A stretch of DNA of 64,000 bases from Coralloluteibacterium stylophorae (lineage in GTDB: Bacteria; Pseudomonadota; Gammaproteobacteria; Xanthomonadales; Xanthomonadaceae), in the NCBI RefSeq assembly GCF_018122625.2, contig NZ_JAGQFT020000012.1, positions 52,444 through 116,443 on the forward strand. Reading direction: 5' to 3'. The stretch's first letter is position 1; each line of letters begins with the position of its first letter. Of this stretch, positions 45,192 through 58,774 are shown one piece after another. A program made the position numbers and the translations under genes. The notes beneath the pieces are model-generated. The model made no database searches and had not been told where the DNA came from. It saw only the letters and a list, made by a program, of their open reading frames with translations.

Positions 45192-47822
45192 TCAGCCGCG
45201 CGACCAGCGCGCCTCCAGCCGCTCGGCGGCGCGCTCCACGCGCGTGCGCCAGTCCTCGTTGGACAGGTTGCCGCGGATGCGCTCGGCCCACAGCGGAAAG
45301 CCAAGCGGAGTCAGGCTCTGCGGCCGCGCGAGCAGGCGTGGTGCACCGTGCAGGCGCTCGAGCGTCGCGCGCAGGCGCCGGAACTCGAGCTGCGCCTCGA
45401 ACACCTCGCGCTCGGCCTGGTCGAGCAGCACGTGGCCGGGGTCGTGCTGGCGCAGCACGTCGTAGATCAGGCCCGACGAGGCCTGCAGCGCGCGCAGGCT
45501 GGGAGGCGTGCGCCCGGGCAGCGAGGGCGGCAGCAGGCCCGCGACGCGCGCGATCTCACGGAACTGGCGCCGCGCGAGTTCGCCCATGTTGAGGCTGGCG
45601 TGGAGGTCGTCGAGCAGCCCGTCCGGGGTCAGCAGCACAGCGAGGGTGGCGTCGTCGACCGGCATCGGCCGGGCCAGCGCGACCACCAGTCCGTAGTCGC
45701 TGACCGCGAAGCTGAAGGTGTTGGCCTGCATCCGCGCCAGGCGCAGCGCGAACAGTGCGCCCAGGCCCTCGTGCACGTGACGGCCGGCGAAGGGATACAG
45801 GAACAGCTGCTGCTCGCCGCGCGCGGTCAGCGACTCCACCAGCAGCGTGTCCGTGTCGGGCAGGGCCGAAATGCGCGCCTGCAGGTCGAGGATGGGCCGT
45901 GCGGCGGCGACCTCGGGCGCGTCGGCGTCGTGGCCGGCGACGATGCGGCGCAGCTCGGCGCCCAGCTCGGACGACAGCGGCATCTTCGCGCCCATCCAGC
46001 GCACCGCGCCGACGCGCCCGCCCTCGACCCGGCGCACGTAGGCGGTCATGTCCCTGATCCGCACGAACTCCAGCGTGCGCCCGGCGAAGGCGAAGCGGGT
46101 GCCGGGCGTCATCCGCGCGATGAAGGCCTCCTCGACCGAACCGAGCGCGCCGCCCTTGAGGTAGCGCACCTGCAGGGTGCCGTCGCTGACGATGGTGCCG
46201 ATCGACAGCCGGTGGCGCAGCGCCTGGCGACGGTCGCTCATCGCGTAGCGGCCGTCGTCGGTGCGCACGACGCGGGCGAAGTCGGGATAGTTCGACAGTG
46301 CCGCGCCACCCTGCACGACGAAATCCAGCACTGCCTGCCAGTGCCTGCGACCGAGCGCGGCGAAGGCGTGGGTGCCGCGGACCTCGGCATAGGCCGCCTC
46401 GGCCTCGAAGCCGCCGCCGAGGGCGAGGGTGACCAGGTGCTGGGCGAGCACGTCCAGGGACAGCCGCAGCGGCGGACGCGCCTCGATCCGCCCGACCGTG
46501 AGCGCGTGCCGGGCGGCCGCGAACTCCAGCAGCTCCAGCGTGTTGGTCGGCACGCAGACGATGCGTCCCGCCGCGCCCGGCCGATGCCCGGCGCGCCCGG
46601 CGCGCTGCAGCAGGCGCGCGATGCCGCGCGGGCTGCCGACCTGCAGCACCTGGTCGACGGTGGGGAAGTCGACGCCGAGGTCGAGGCTGGAGGTCGCCAC
46701 CACGCAGCGCAGGGCGCCGGCGCGCAGCCCGTCCTCGACCGCATGCCGCAGCGCCGCGTCGATCGAACCGTGGTGCAGGGCGAGCGTCTCCGGCGCCTCC
46801 GGCCACACCGCAGCCAGCGCCTGGTGCCACAGTTCGGCCTGCGAGCGGGTATTGGTGAACAGCAGGCTGGTGCGCACGCCGAGGATGCGCTCGAGCACGC
46901 GCGGCAGCTGGGCGAGTCCGAGATGGCCGGCCCAGGGAAAGCGCTCGCCGGGCGGCGGGATCAGCGTGTCGATCACCGTCTCGCGCGCGGCGACGCCGTG
47001 CACCAGCGGTGCGTCCGGCGCGTGCGGCAGCAGCACGCGGCGGGCCTCGTCGAGATTGCCGAGCGTCGCCGACAGGCCCCAGATCCGCAGCCGCGGCGCG
47101 AGGGCGCGCAGGCGGGCGAGGGCGAGTTCGAGCAGCACGCCGCGCTTGCTCGCCATCAGTTCGTGCCATTCGTCGACGATCACCGCCTCCAGCCCGGCGA
47201 GCACCGGTGCGGTGTCGGCATAGGTCAGCAGCAGCGACAGGCTCTCGGGCGTGGTGACCAGGGCGTCGAAACGGCCCTCGCGCGCGGCCTTGCGGTCACG
47301 GGCGCTGGCGTCGCCGGTGCGGATGCCGACCTGCCAGTCGAGGCCAAGGTCGGCGAGCGGGTCGCGCAGCGCCCGCGCCGTGTCCTCCGCGAGCGCCTTC
47401 AGCGGTGTGATCCACAGCACGCGGAGGCGCCGCAGGACACCCGCGCGCGGCGCGGGCGGTTGCGCCAGCGCCGACAGCAGCGGGCCACCCCACACCGCCA
47501 GCGTCTTGCCGCTGCCGGTCGGCGCGTGCAGCAGGCCGCTGCGGCCGGCGAGGTAGTGCGCCCAGGCCTCGCGCTGGAAGGGAGCCGGGCTCCAGCCGCG
47601 GGCCTCGAACCAGGCATCGAACGCCTCGGGGCCCTGCGCGTCTGCGGCGGCGTGCGACCGCCTCCCGCGCGCTGGCGTCGTCCGCGCGGGCGCGGCGGAG
47701 GGCGGCGCGGGATCCGCGGCGACGCGTGCGTCCGCTTCGGGCGCGATCCCCTGCCGCGCGAGGCGCGCGCCGCGCGCGCGCTCGATGTCCCGCCGCGTGA
47801 CCCGCTGCCGCTTCGGACTCAC
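45192..47822 (-). CDS. lhr: Ligase-associated DEXH-box DNA helicase (LHR-core)
   Basis: An 876-residue superfamily 2 helicase. The Walker A lysine is Lys106 in LLHAPTGSGKTLAVWGG, the DEXH box is VIVDEWHELM, then WGLSATLGNLDEARR, TSLLFTNTRSQAELW and LLQRAGRAGHRPGA. The LHR-core domains follow. It starts with a GTG overlapping the ligase stop (GTGA), preceded by about 95 lysine/arginine/alanine-rich residues. In P. putida the homologous enzyme is a 3'-to-5' translocating ATPase-helicase in a repair operon with LIG, EXO and MPE. Confidence 0.93.
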   Translation of the reverse strand: MSPKRQRVTRRDIERARGARLARQGIAPEADARVAADPAPPSAAPARTTPARGRRSHAAADAQGPEAFDAWFEARGWSPAPFQREAWAHYLAGRSGLLHAPTGSGKTLAVWGGPLLSALAQPPAPRAGVLRRLRVLWITPLKALAEDTARALRDPLADLGLDWQVGIRTGDASARDRKAAREGRFDALVTTPESLSLLLTYADTAPVLAGLEAVIVDEWHELMASKRGVLLELALARLRALAPRLRIWGLSATLGNLDEARRVLLPHAPDAPLVHGVAARETVIDTLIPPPGERFPWAGHLGLAQLPRVLERILGVRTSLLFTNTRSQAELWHQALAAVWPEAPETLALHHGSIDAALRHAVEDGLRAGALRCVVATSSLDLGVDFPTVDQVLQVGSPRGIARLLQRAGRAGHRPGAAGRIVCVPTNTLELLEFAAARHALTVGRIEARPPLRLSLDVLAQHLVTLALGGGFEAEAAYAEVRGTHAFAALGRRHWQAVLDFVVQGGAALSNYPDFARVVRTDDGRYAMSDRRQALRHRLSIGTIVSDGTLQVRYLKGGALGSVEEAFIARMTPGTRFAFAGRTLEFVRIRDMTAYVRRVEGGRVGAVRWMGAKMPLSSELGAELRRIVAGHDADAPEVAAARPILDLQARISALPDTDTLLVESLTARGEQQLFLYPFAGRHVHEGLGALFALRLARMQANTFSFAVSDYGLVVALARPMPVDDATLAVLLTPDGLLDDLHASLNMGELARRQFREIARVAGLLPPSLPGRTPPSLRALQASSGLIYDVLRQHDPGHVLLDQAEREVFEAQLEFRRLRATLERLHGAPRLLARPQSLTPLGFPLWAERIRGNLSNEDWRTRVERAAERLEARWSRG

Positions 47823-49429
47823 CGCGCCAGCGCCTTCAGCGTGTCCAGGCGGTCGGCCTCGGCGGGCGGCTTGTCGTGGCGCCAGCGCAGGATCCGCGGG
47901 AAGCGCACCGCGATCCCGGACTTGTGCCGGTTCGACACGTTGACCGCCTCGAAACCGAGCTCGAACACGTGCTCGGCACGCACCGAGCGCACCGGGCCGA
48001 AGCGCTCGATGGTGTGCGCGCGGATCCAGCGGTCGAGCTTCAGGATCTCGGCGTCGTCCAGGCCGGAATAGGCCTTGGCGATCGGCACCAGGGCGTCGCC
48101 GTCCCACAGCCCGAAGGTGTAGTCGGTGAACAGGGTGCTGCGGCGGCCGTGGCCGAGCTGGGCGTAGATCAGCACGGCGTCCACGGTGAGCGGGTCGATC
48201 TTCCATTTCCACCAGTCGCCGCGCACGCGGCCGTGGCGGTAGGGGGAGTCGAGCCGCTTCAGCATCAACCCCTCGACGCAGCGCGTGCGCGCCTGGTCGC
48301 GCAGGGCCGCGGCCTCGTCCCAGCCCGCCGCCACGACCACCGGCGAGGGCACCAGCAGCGGGTCCGGATAGGTGGCCAGAAGCGCTTCCAGGCGCGCGCG
48401 GCGCTCGGCGAGCGGGCGTTCGCGCAGGTCTTCGCCGTCCTCCTCGAGCAGGTCGTAGGCCTGCACGCGCACCGGGCAGTCGGCCATCAGCTTCGCCCCC
48501 GGCTTGCGGCGCTGGATGCGCTTCTGCAGCGCGGTGAACGGCAGGGGCCGGTCCTCGCCGTGCGACCAGGCCAGCAGCTCGCCGTCGAGCACGCAGCCGT
48601 CGGGCAGCGCCGCGGCCGCGGCCTCGATCTCGGGGAAGCGCCCGTCCAGCCGTTCCTCGCCCCGCGACCACAACGCGACCGTGCCGCCGCGGCGGATCAG
48701 CTGCAGGCGGATGCCGTCCCACTTCCATTCGAGCTGCCAGTCGGCGACGTCGGCGAGGGCGCCTTCGCCGGGCGGCGCCGGCGCGGCCTCGATCGGCGAG
48801 GCCAGGAAGAAGGGGTAGGGCTGCTCGCGATCGGACGCGGTCGCCTCGGCCGAGAGCAGGTTGGCGAGGAAGGCGGGCGAGGGCGTCCAGTCCCCGAGCA
48901 TGCGCTGGGCCAGGCGCGCGATGTCGATGCCGGAATGCTCGGCCAGCGCCTGCTGTACCGCGCGCGTCGACACCCCGACCCGCAGCGCGCCGGTCAGCAG
49001 CTTGTTGAAGGCCAGGCGCTCGGTCTCGGGCAGGCCGCGCCACGCCGCGAGCACCGCCGCCTTGCGCGCGCCCTCGTCGCCGCCGGCGACCGGACGCAGG
49101 CGCTGTTCGATCCAGACGTGCAGGGGCAGGTCGAGGACGTCCTCGGGGGCCGGATCGTCGAGCACCAGCATCAGCGTCTCGGCGAGGTCGCCGACGTGGT
49201 GGTAGCTGTCCTCCACCAGCCAGTCCGGCAGCCCGCTGGCCTCGGCAGCCCAGGCGCGCAGCTCGCCGGAGCGGGCGATGCGCGCGAGCTTTCCACCGGT
49301 GAGGAACCACAGCGCCCACACCGCGTCCTCCGGCGGCGCCGCGGCGAAGTAGGCGAGCAGCGCGGCGCGCTTGTCGAGCGTGGCGGTACTGGCGTCCAGG
49401 GCCGAGTACAGGGCGGCGAAGCGCCTCAC
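47819..49429 (-). CDS. lig: ATP-dependent DNA ligase of the ligase-associated repair cluster
   Basis: A 536-residue ATP-dependent ligase. The nucleotidyl-accepting Lys236 lies in the motif LEWKWDGIRLQ. Motif III is visible in VLDGELLAW, motif IV in VEGLMLKRLDSPYRHG and motif V in DWWKWKIDPL. An N-terminal domain (about 1-200) binds DNA. It begins with a GTG that overlaps the EXO stop by four bases. Its own stop overlaps the helicase GTG, so EXO, LIG and LHR form a translationally coupled series. It is distinct from the NAD-dependent LigA needed for replication. Confidence 0.93.
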   Translation of the reverse strand: MRRFAALYSALDASTATLDKRAALLAYFAAAPPEDAVWALWFLTGGKLARIARSGELRAWAAEASGLPDWLVEDSYHHVGDLAETLMLVLDDPAPEDVLDLPLHVWIEQRLRPVAGGDEGARKAAVLAAWRGLPETERLAFNKLLTGALRVGVSTRAVQQALAEHSGIDIARLAQRMLGDWTPSPAFLANLLSAEATASDREQPYPFFLASPIEAAPAPPGEGALADVADWQLEWKWDGIRLQLIRRGGTVALWSRGEERLDGRFPEIEAAAAALPDGCVLDGELLAWSHGEDRPLPFTALQKRIQRRKPGAKLMADCPVRVQAYDLLEEDGEDLRERPLAERRARLEALLATYPDPLLVPSPVVVAAGWDEAAALRDQARTRCVEGLMLKRLDSPYRHGRVRGDWWKWKIDPLTVDAVLIYAQLGHGRRSTLFTDYTFGLWDGDALVPIAKAYSGLDDAEILKLDRWIRAHTIERFGPVRSVRAEHVFELGFEAVNVSNRHKSGIAVRFPRILRWRHDKPPAEADRLDTLKALAR

Positions 49430-50526
49430 GGAGCCTCGTCCTCGTCGCCGTACTCGGTGCGCAGGGTACGCGCGTCGATGCCGCGCTCGCACAGCACGCG
49501 CACCAGCGCCGCGGTGTCGCCGTGGGTGGCGAACACCTGGCGCGCGCCGGTGTCCTCCACCGTGCGCAGCAGCGACGGCCAGTCGGCGTGGTCGGAGATC
49601 ACGAAGCCGCGGTCGTAGCCGCGCCGGCGGCGGCTGCCACGCACCCGCATCCAGCCCGAGGCGAAGCCGAGCGAGGCGCGGCGGAAGCGGCGCATCCAGG
49701 CGCTGCCGGCGGCCGAGGGCGGTGCGAGCACGAGATCGCCGGCGAAGGCGTCGGTGCGCGGGCGGCGTCCCTCCGGCTGTTCGGACAGCGGCTCGGTCGG
49801 CAGCATCGCGATGCCGGCCTCGCGGTAGATGCGCACGCCCTGTGCCATCGCCCCGTGCAGCAGGACCCGGTGCGCCGCACGTTCCGCCTCGGGCACCAGC
49901 GCCGCCAGCTCCGCCAGCACCCGCTGTGCCTTGCCGAGCGCATAGGCGAACAGCACCGCCGTCTCGCCGCGCGCGCGGCAGCCCTGCCACCAGGCCAGGA
50001 TTTCCGCGGCGACCTCGCGCGTCGGCCGCCAGCGGTAGATCGGCAGGCCGAAGGTCGCCTCGGTGATGAAGGCGTCGCAGCGCACCGGCTCGAACGGCGC
50101 GCAGGTCGGATCGGGGTCGCGCTTGTAGTCGCCGGAGGCCACCCAGACCCGGTCGCCGGCCTCGACCCGAACCTGGGCCGAGCCGAGCACGTGGCCCGCG
50201 GGGTGCAGGCTCACGCGCACGCCGCCCAGGTCGAACGCCTCGCCGTAGGCGTGGGTGCGGTAGTCCTGGGCCCCGAGCCGCCACTCGAGGATCGGCAGGC
50301 CCGCGGAGGCGAGGTGATAGGTGCCGGAGCCGGCGCGGGCATGATCGCCGTGGCCGTGGGTGATCACCGCGCGCGGCACCGGGCGCCAGGGGTCGATGTG
50401 GAAATCGCCTGCGGGACAGTAGAGGCCTTCGGCGCGCAGTTCGATGAGAGGTCCGTTCGGCACGGCGGCGACTGTGGCGGCGGCGTCGTCAACGGCCGGC
50501 GAAAACGCGCGCCCCGAAACGCGCAT
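49426..50526 (-). CDS. Ligase-associated exonuclease (metallo-beta-lactamase/beta-CASP fold)
   Basis: A 366-residue SNM1-like nuclease. Metal-ligand motifs are ITHGHGDHARAGSGTYH, SLHPAGHVLGSAQV, VASGDYKRDPDPTCAPF and the C-terminal FVISDHADWPSL. It is the EXO member of the four-gene cluster. The ATG at 50526 has GGTGAG five bases upstream; a GTG at 50463 would match the family N-terminus more closely but has no ribosome site. It is first in the operon, and its promoter must lie in the 61-base gap to the divergent kinase gene. Confidence 0.92.
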   Translation of the reverse strand: MRVSGRAFSPAVDDAAATVAAVPNGPLIELRAEGLYCPAGDFHIDPWRPVPRAVITHGHGDHARAGSGTYHLASAGLPILEWRLGAQDYRTHAYGEAFDLGGVRVSLHPAGHVLGSAQVRVEAGDRVWVASGDYKRDPDPTCAPFEPVRCDAFITEATFGLPIYRWRPTREVAAEILAWWQGCRARGETAVLFAYALGKAQRVLAELAALVPEAERAAHRVLLHGAMAQGVRIYREAGIAMLPTEPLSEQPEGRRPRTDAFAGDLVLAPPSAAGSAWMRRFRRASLGFASGWMRVRGSRRRRGYDRGFVISDHADWPSLLRTVEDTGARQVFATHGDTAALVRVLCERGIDARTLRTEYGDEDEAP

Positions 50527-50587
50527 GCATTCTCACCATGTCCGCTCGGGTACGCTGGCCGCCGTTCATTCGTTCCTGCCGACTTGG

Positions 50588-54715
<4,128 letters not shown>

Positions 54716-54724
54716 ATCCCAGCA

Positions 54725-55984
54725 TCAGCCATCGGCCGACGCCGCCGCGCGCAGGTTGACCAGGCGCATGCCGCTGGCCGGCAGCGCGGGCATGCGCGAC
54801 AGGTCGATGGCGAGGTCCTGGGGCGGAACCTCGTACTCCACCTCGCGCGCGAGCAGGGCGACGAAGGCCTTCATGACCTCGATGGTGGCGCGCTCGCCGG
54901 GGCAGCGATGGGTGAGGTGGGCATCGCCCGCGCCCTGCGCGACGAAGTCCCAGGCATTGCCGTCCCAGGCGGCGAAGCGTGTGGGATCGAAACGCTCCGG
55001 CTCGTGCCAGCGGTGCGGGTCGCGGTTGGTGCCGTAGAGGTCGAACAGCACCCAGTCGCCGATGCCGAAGTCGTGGCCCCGCCACGAGAACGCCTCGCGC
55101 ACGCGACCGCCGACCGCCGGGAAGAACGGATACAGGCGTCGGACCTCCTGCACGAAGCACTCCAGCAGAGGTTCGCTGCGGTCCTCCCGCAGGCGTCGGC
55201 GCCACTGCGGATGCGCGTGCAGCGCGTGCGCGGCGAACACCACGAAACGCGCGATCGCCACCGTCGGCCGCAGCAGGTTGACGAGCTCGACCGCCGCCAC
55301 CGCGCTGTCGAGCGGCAGGCCGTCGCGGTCGCGGAAGGCGGCGACCGCCGCGAGCGCGCTGTCGGGCGGCGGCACGAGGCGCCCGGCGCGCACGCGCTCG
55401 ACCAGGGCGCGCGCCCAGCGCTCGCTGCACCTGCGCAGCCACAGCGCGCGTGCGGTGCCGGCGCCGAAGGAGCCCGCCTGCTCGATCATCGCCGCCAGCT
55501 CCCGGGTCCGCCGCGCGCCTTCTCCGGGCGCAAGCGGGATTCCGGCCCAGCGGCAGGCCGCCTCGCACAGCACGCCGCGCAGGACGTCGTGCAGGACGAC
55601 GCCGGAGCGCCACACCGGCAGGCGCTCGCGCCAGCGCCCGACCGCCAGCGCGGCGAGATGCCGCGCCGCATCCGGCGCCAGCAGGGTCATGAACAGGCGT
55701 TTGCGGTGCGTGTGCGCCGCGCCGTCCTGCGCCTGCACGCTGCCGAGGTCCTGCAGCAGGCGCACGGTCGTGGGCGGCAGCGCGCCGTGCCGGGTGAAGC
55801 GGCCGGGGCTGTAGAACATGGCGGCCGCGTCCGCGCCGCTCGCGCACACCACCGGCCGCAGCAGCAGGCGCGTGCGGAAGGCCGGCGCGCCGTGGCGCGC
55901 GCAGCGCGCGGGGATGAAGCGGTAGCCCTCGCGCAGGAAGGCGGCGGTGCTGTCGGCTGCGGCGGTGCGGGGCAGGGCGCTCAT
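54725..55984 (-). CDS. CYP152-family cytochrome P450 (hydrogen-peroxide-dependent fatty acid peroxygenase)
   Basis: A 419-residue P450. The heme-ligand Cys361 is in THRCPGERATIEVMKAF, and FVAQGAGDAHLTHRC precedes it as in P450BSbeta and SPalpha. The I-helix carries NLLRPTVAIARFVVF, with Arg239-Pro240 replacing the usual acid-alcohol pair, the mark of peroxygenases that bind the fatty acid carboxylate. The residue equivalent to position 85 is glutamine (Gln84 in GSVQAQDG), as in the hydroxylase BSbeta and unlike the decarboxylase OleT. No redox partner genes are nearby, in line with peroxide use. It lies convergent to the kinase gene with a nine-base gap. Confidence 0.9.
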   Translation of the reverse strand: MSALPRTAAADSTAAFLREGYRFIPARCARHGAPAFRTRLLLRPVVCASGADAAAMFYSPGRFTRHGALPPTTVRLLQDLGSVQAQDGAAHTHRKRLFMTLLAPDAARHLAALAVGRWRERLPVWRSGVVLHDVLRGVLCEAACRWAGIPLAPGEGARRTRELAAMIEQAGSFGAGTARALWLRRCSERWARALVERVRAGRLVPPPDSALAAVAAFRDRDGLPLDSAVAAVELVNLLRPTVAIARFVVFAAHALHAHPQWRRRLREDRSEPLLECFVQEVRRLYPFFPAVGGRVREAFSWRGHDFGIGDWVLFDLYGTNRDPHRWHEPERFDPTRFAAWDGNAWDFVAQGAGDAHLTHRCPGERATIEVMKAFVALLAREVEYEVPPQDLAIDLSRMPALPASGMRLVNLRAAASADG

Positions 55985-56085
55985 CGCCTCGGCCCCTTCG
56001 TCCGCGGTGGCAGGGCGGGCCGGCGGACGCGGTGGAACCGGAAGTTGGGCGGCGGACGCATCGCGACTCCTGCGGCAAGGGCGGG

Positions 56086-56106
56086 GCGGAATCGCGAGGA
56101 TTCCGC
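56086..56106. promoter_or_regulatory. Short perfect inverted repeat upstream of the P450 gene
   Basis: GCGGAATC and GATTCCGC flank a five-base spacer in the 157-base gap between fadE and the P450 gene (both minus strand). It could be a hairpin closing the fadE transcript or an operator for the P450; there is no T-run after it. Confidence 0.4.
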
Positions 56107-56141
56107 ACCGGCCCCGTCGCCGGAGTGAAAGCGGCGGCGCG

Positions 56142-58712
56142 TCAGCGTGCCCGGCGGGCCTGCTGATCGAGGTCGCGGGTCTTGTCCGGCGGCGTCTTCG
56201 GCCCGCCGGCGTCCTCGCTCTCGGGCGCCGCGGCGAGTTCGTTCTTCGGCCGCGCCTCCGGGTCGCCGACCTTGGTCATGGCGTCCTCGGCGTCGAACTC
56301 GCCGCGCAGGTAGGCCTTGCTGAAGTCGTCGGTCAGCAGCGCCTCGTAGCGCGCGGCGTCGTACTCGGCGACCAGGTCCGCCTGCCTGCGGTCGAGCAGG
56401 CCCTTGGCCACGGCGTCCTCCAGCTGCTCGCGCGTGTTGGCGCCCGCGAGCTGGCCCTTGGCCGAGGCCTTGAGGAACACCTCGTAGGCCGGCTCCGCGC
56501 GCAGGCACAGCTGGAAGGCATGTTCGAGCTGGGCGTGCGGGTCGGCCGCATCGCGCGCGCGGTAGGCCAGGTGCGAGATGCGTTCGCGGAAGTCGGTCTG
56601 CTCGAGCATGGCGTCGGCGATTGCCGCATTGTCGCGGTCGCTGACCGGGCGGTAGGGATTGCCGGTCGGGAACACGACCAGGCGCAGCAACGCCGCCGCC
56701 GGGCGCATCGGCAGGTTGCGGATCACGCCCTCGAAGGCCACGCCGATCTCGTTCAGGCAGTTGTCCATCGCCCAGCGCAGGTGCGGCAGGTCCTCCGGGC
56801 GCTCGCCGTTGGCGTGGAAGAAGCGCAGCGCGCAGGAGCCGATGTAGAGCTGGCTCAGCACGTCGCCCAGGCGCGCGGACAGGCGCTCGCGGCGCTTGAG
56901 GTCGCCGCCGAGGGTGCCCATGGCGATGTCGGCGGCGAAGGCCAGCGACGCCGACATGCGCTCGAGCTCGCGGAAGTAGCGCGCCGACGGCCCGTTGACC
57001 GGACTGGTGGCCAGCCCGCTGCCGAACAGGCCGAAGGTGAACGCGCGCACCGCGCGGTTGATGCTGCTGCCCAGGTGGGCGAACAGCAGCCGGTCGAAGC
57101 GGTCGAGGTCGCCGGCGTGCGCCGCCGCCATCTCGTCGAGCACGTAGCCGTGGCAGCGGATCGCGCCCTGGCCGAAGATCATCAGGCTGCGGCCGAGGAT
57201 GTTGGCGCCCTCGACCGTGATCGCGATCGGCACCGCGCGGTAGGGGGTGGCGATCGGGTTGCGCGGGCCGTACTGCACGCCGCGGCCGCTGAGCACGTCC
57301 ATGCCGTCGGTCAGCACCTTCCGCATCATCTCGGTCATGTGGTACTTGGCGATGGTCGTCACCACCGAGGGGATGCAGTGGTCGACGGCCGAGGCGGTCA
57401 TCACGCGCATCGCCTCCAGCGTGTAGGCGTAGCCCGCGATGCGGCCGGTCGCCTCCTGCACGCCCTCGAAGCGCCCGACCGGGACGCGGAACTGGCGGCG
57501 GATGCGCGCGTAGGCACCGACGCTGCGGTACATCGCCTGGCCCGCCGCGGCCGACATCGCCGGCAGCGAGATCCCGCGGCCTGCGGAGAGGCATTCCACC
57601 AGCATGCGCCAGCCGTGGCCGGCCATCGGCATGCCGCCGATGATCCAGTCCAGCGGGATGAACACGTCCTCGCCCTTGATCGGCCCGTTCATGAAGGCCG
57701 AGCCGGGATAGTGCCGGCGCCCGATCTGGATGCCGGGATGGCTGGCCGGAACCAGTGCGCAGGTGATGCCGTAGTCCTTCCTGCCGCCCTCGATGAGGCC
57801 GTCGGGATCGCTCAGCTTGAACGCCAGGCCGATCACCGTCGCCACCGGAGCCAGGGTGATCCAGCGCTTGGAGAAGTTGAGGCGCAGGCCGAGCACGCGC
57901 TCGCCCTCGTGCTCGCCCCAGCACACCACGCCGGTATCGGGCATGGCGGTGGCGTCGGAACCCACCTCGGGCCCGGTCAGGCCGAAGCAGGGGATCTCGC
58001 TGCCGTCGGCCAGGCCCGGCAGCCAGCGCTTCTTCTGCGCGTCGGTGCCGTACTTCAGCAGCAGCTCCCCGGGGCCGAGCGAGTTGGGGACCATCACCGT
58101 CACCGCCAGCGCGTTCGAGCGGCTGGCCAGCTTGGTCACGACCGAGGACTGCGCCAGCGCGGAGAACCCGAGGCCGCCGTACTCGGTGCTGATCAGCATG
58201 GCGAAGAAGCGCTTCTCGCGCAGGTAGTCCCACACCGGCTGCGGCAGGTCCTTGTCCTCGAACTCCACCTTCCAGTCGTCGACCATCGCGCAGACGGTCT
58301 CGACCTCGTTGTCCAGGAACGACCGCTCCGCCGGGGTCAGCGCCGTGTACTGGAAGTCCATCAGCTTCTTCCAGTCCGGGCGGCCGCGGAACATCTCCGC
58401 CTCCCACCACGGCTCGCCGGCCTCGATCGCCTCGCGCTCGGTGGCGCTCATCTCCGGCAGCACCTTGCGGAACCAGCCCATGGCGGCGCGGGTGATGGCC
58501 GCACGGCGCAGCGGCACGATGGTCAGCAGCAGGAGGACGGCCAGTGGAATGGCCAGCAGCGTGGCCGACACCGGGCCGAGCAGGCCGGTGACCAGCAGGA
58601 GCAGCCAGCCCGCGGCATAGGCGCCGAGCCAGACGACGAGGGGTGCGCCGACGAAGGCCAGGACCCAGGCGAGGGCGATGGCGATCACGAGCACGGTGAG
58701 GGCGAGCAGCAT
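56142..58712 (-). CDS. fadE: FadE-type acyl-CoA dehydrogenase
   Basis: The 856-residue protein has the long FadE architecture. Two N-terminal membrane segments (LLALTVLVIAIALAWVLAFV and LLLLVTGLLGPVSATLLAIP) are followed by the acyl-CoA dehydrogenase core with FGLTGPEVGSDATAMPDTGV and STEYGGLGFSALAQSSVVTK, and a C-terminal DUF1974-like region. It catalyses the first step of beta-oxidation, forming trans-2-enoyl-CoA. It complements the FadB/FadJ-type enzyme at 21832. A perfect 12-base palindrome lies 63 bases upstream. The P450 acting on fatty acids follows downstream in the same direction. Confidence 0.93.
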   Translation of the reverse strand: MLLALTVLVIAIALAWVLAFVGAPLVVWLGAYAAGWLLLLVTGLLGPVSATLLAIPLAVLLLLTIVPLRRAAITRAAMGWFRKVLPEMSATEREAIEAGEPWWEAEMFRGRPDWKKLMDFQYTALTPAERSFLDNEVETVCAMVDDWKVEFEDKDLPQPVWDYLREKRFFAMLISTEYGGLGFSALAQSSVVTKLASRSNALAVTVMVPNSLGPGELLLKYGTDAQKKRWLPGLADGSEIPCFGLTGPEVGSDATAMPDTGVVCWGEHEGERVLGLRLNFSKRWITLAPVATVIGLAFKLSDPDGLIEGGRKDYGITCALVPASHPGIQIGRRHYPGSAFMNGPIKGEDVFIPLDWIIGGMPMAGHGWRMLVECLSAGRGISLPAMSAAAGQAMYRSVGAYARIRRQFRVPVGRFEGVQEATGRIAGYAYTLEAMRVMTASAVDHCIPSVVTTIAKYHMTEMMRKVLTDGMDVLSGRGVQYGPRNPIATPYRAVPIAITVEGANILGRSLMIFGQGAIRCHGYVLDEMAAAHAGDLDRFDRLLFAHLGSSINRAVRAFTFGLFGSGLATSPVNGPSARYFRELERMSASLAFAADIAMGTLGGDLKRRERLSARLGDVLSQLYIGSCALRFFHANGERPEDLPHLRWAMDNCLNEIGVAFEGVIRNLPMRPAAALLRLVVFPTGNPYRPVSDRDNAAIADAMLEQTDFRERISHLAYRARDAADPHAQLEHAFQLCLRAEPAYEVFLKASAKGQLAGANTREQLEDAVAKGLLDRRQADLVAEYDAARYEALLTDDFSKAYLRGEFDAEDAMTKVGDPEARPKNELAAAPESEDAGGPKTPPDKTRDLDQQARRAR

Positions 58713-58774
58713 GGGATCTCCCGGAAGATTGCGGGGCGGCGCGAGGCGAGGCCGCCCGGTCCGACATCATCCCA

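Noticed and set aside
54725..55984. Conventional monooxygenase P450 needing ferredoxin partners
   Set aside because: The I-helix has Arg-Pro instead of the acid-alcohol pair and no ferredoxin or reductase genes are nearby, favouring the peroxygenase class.
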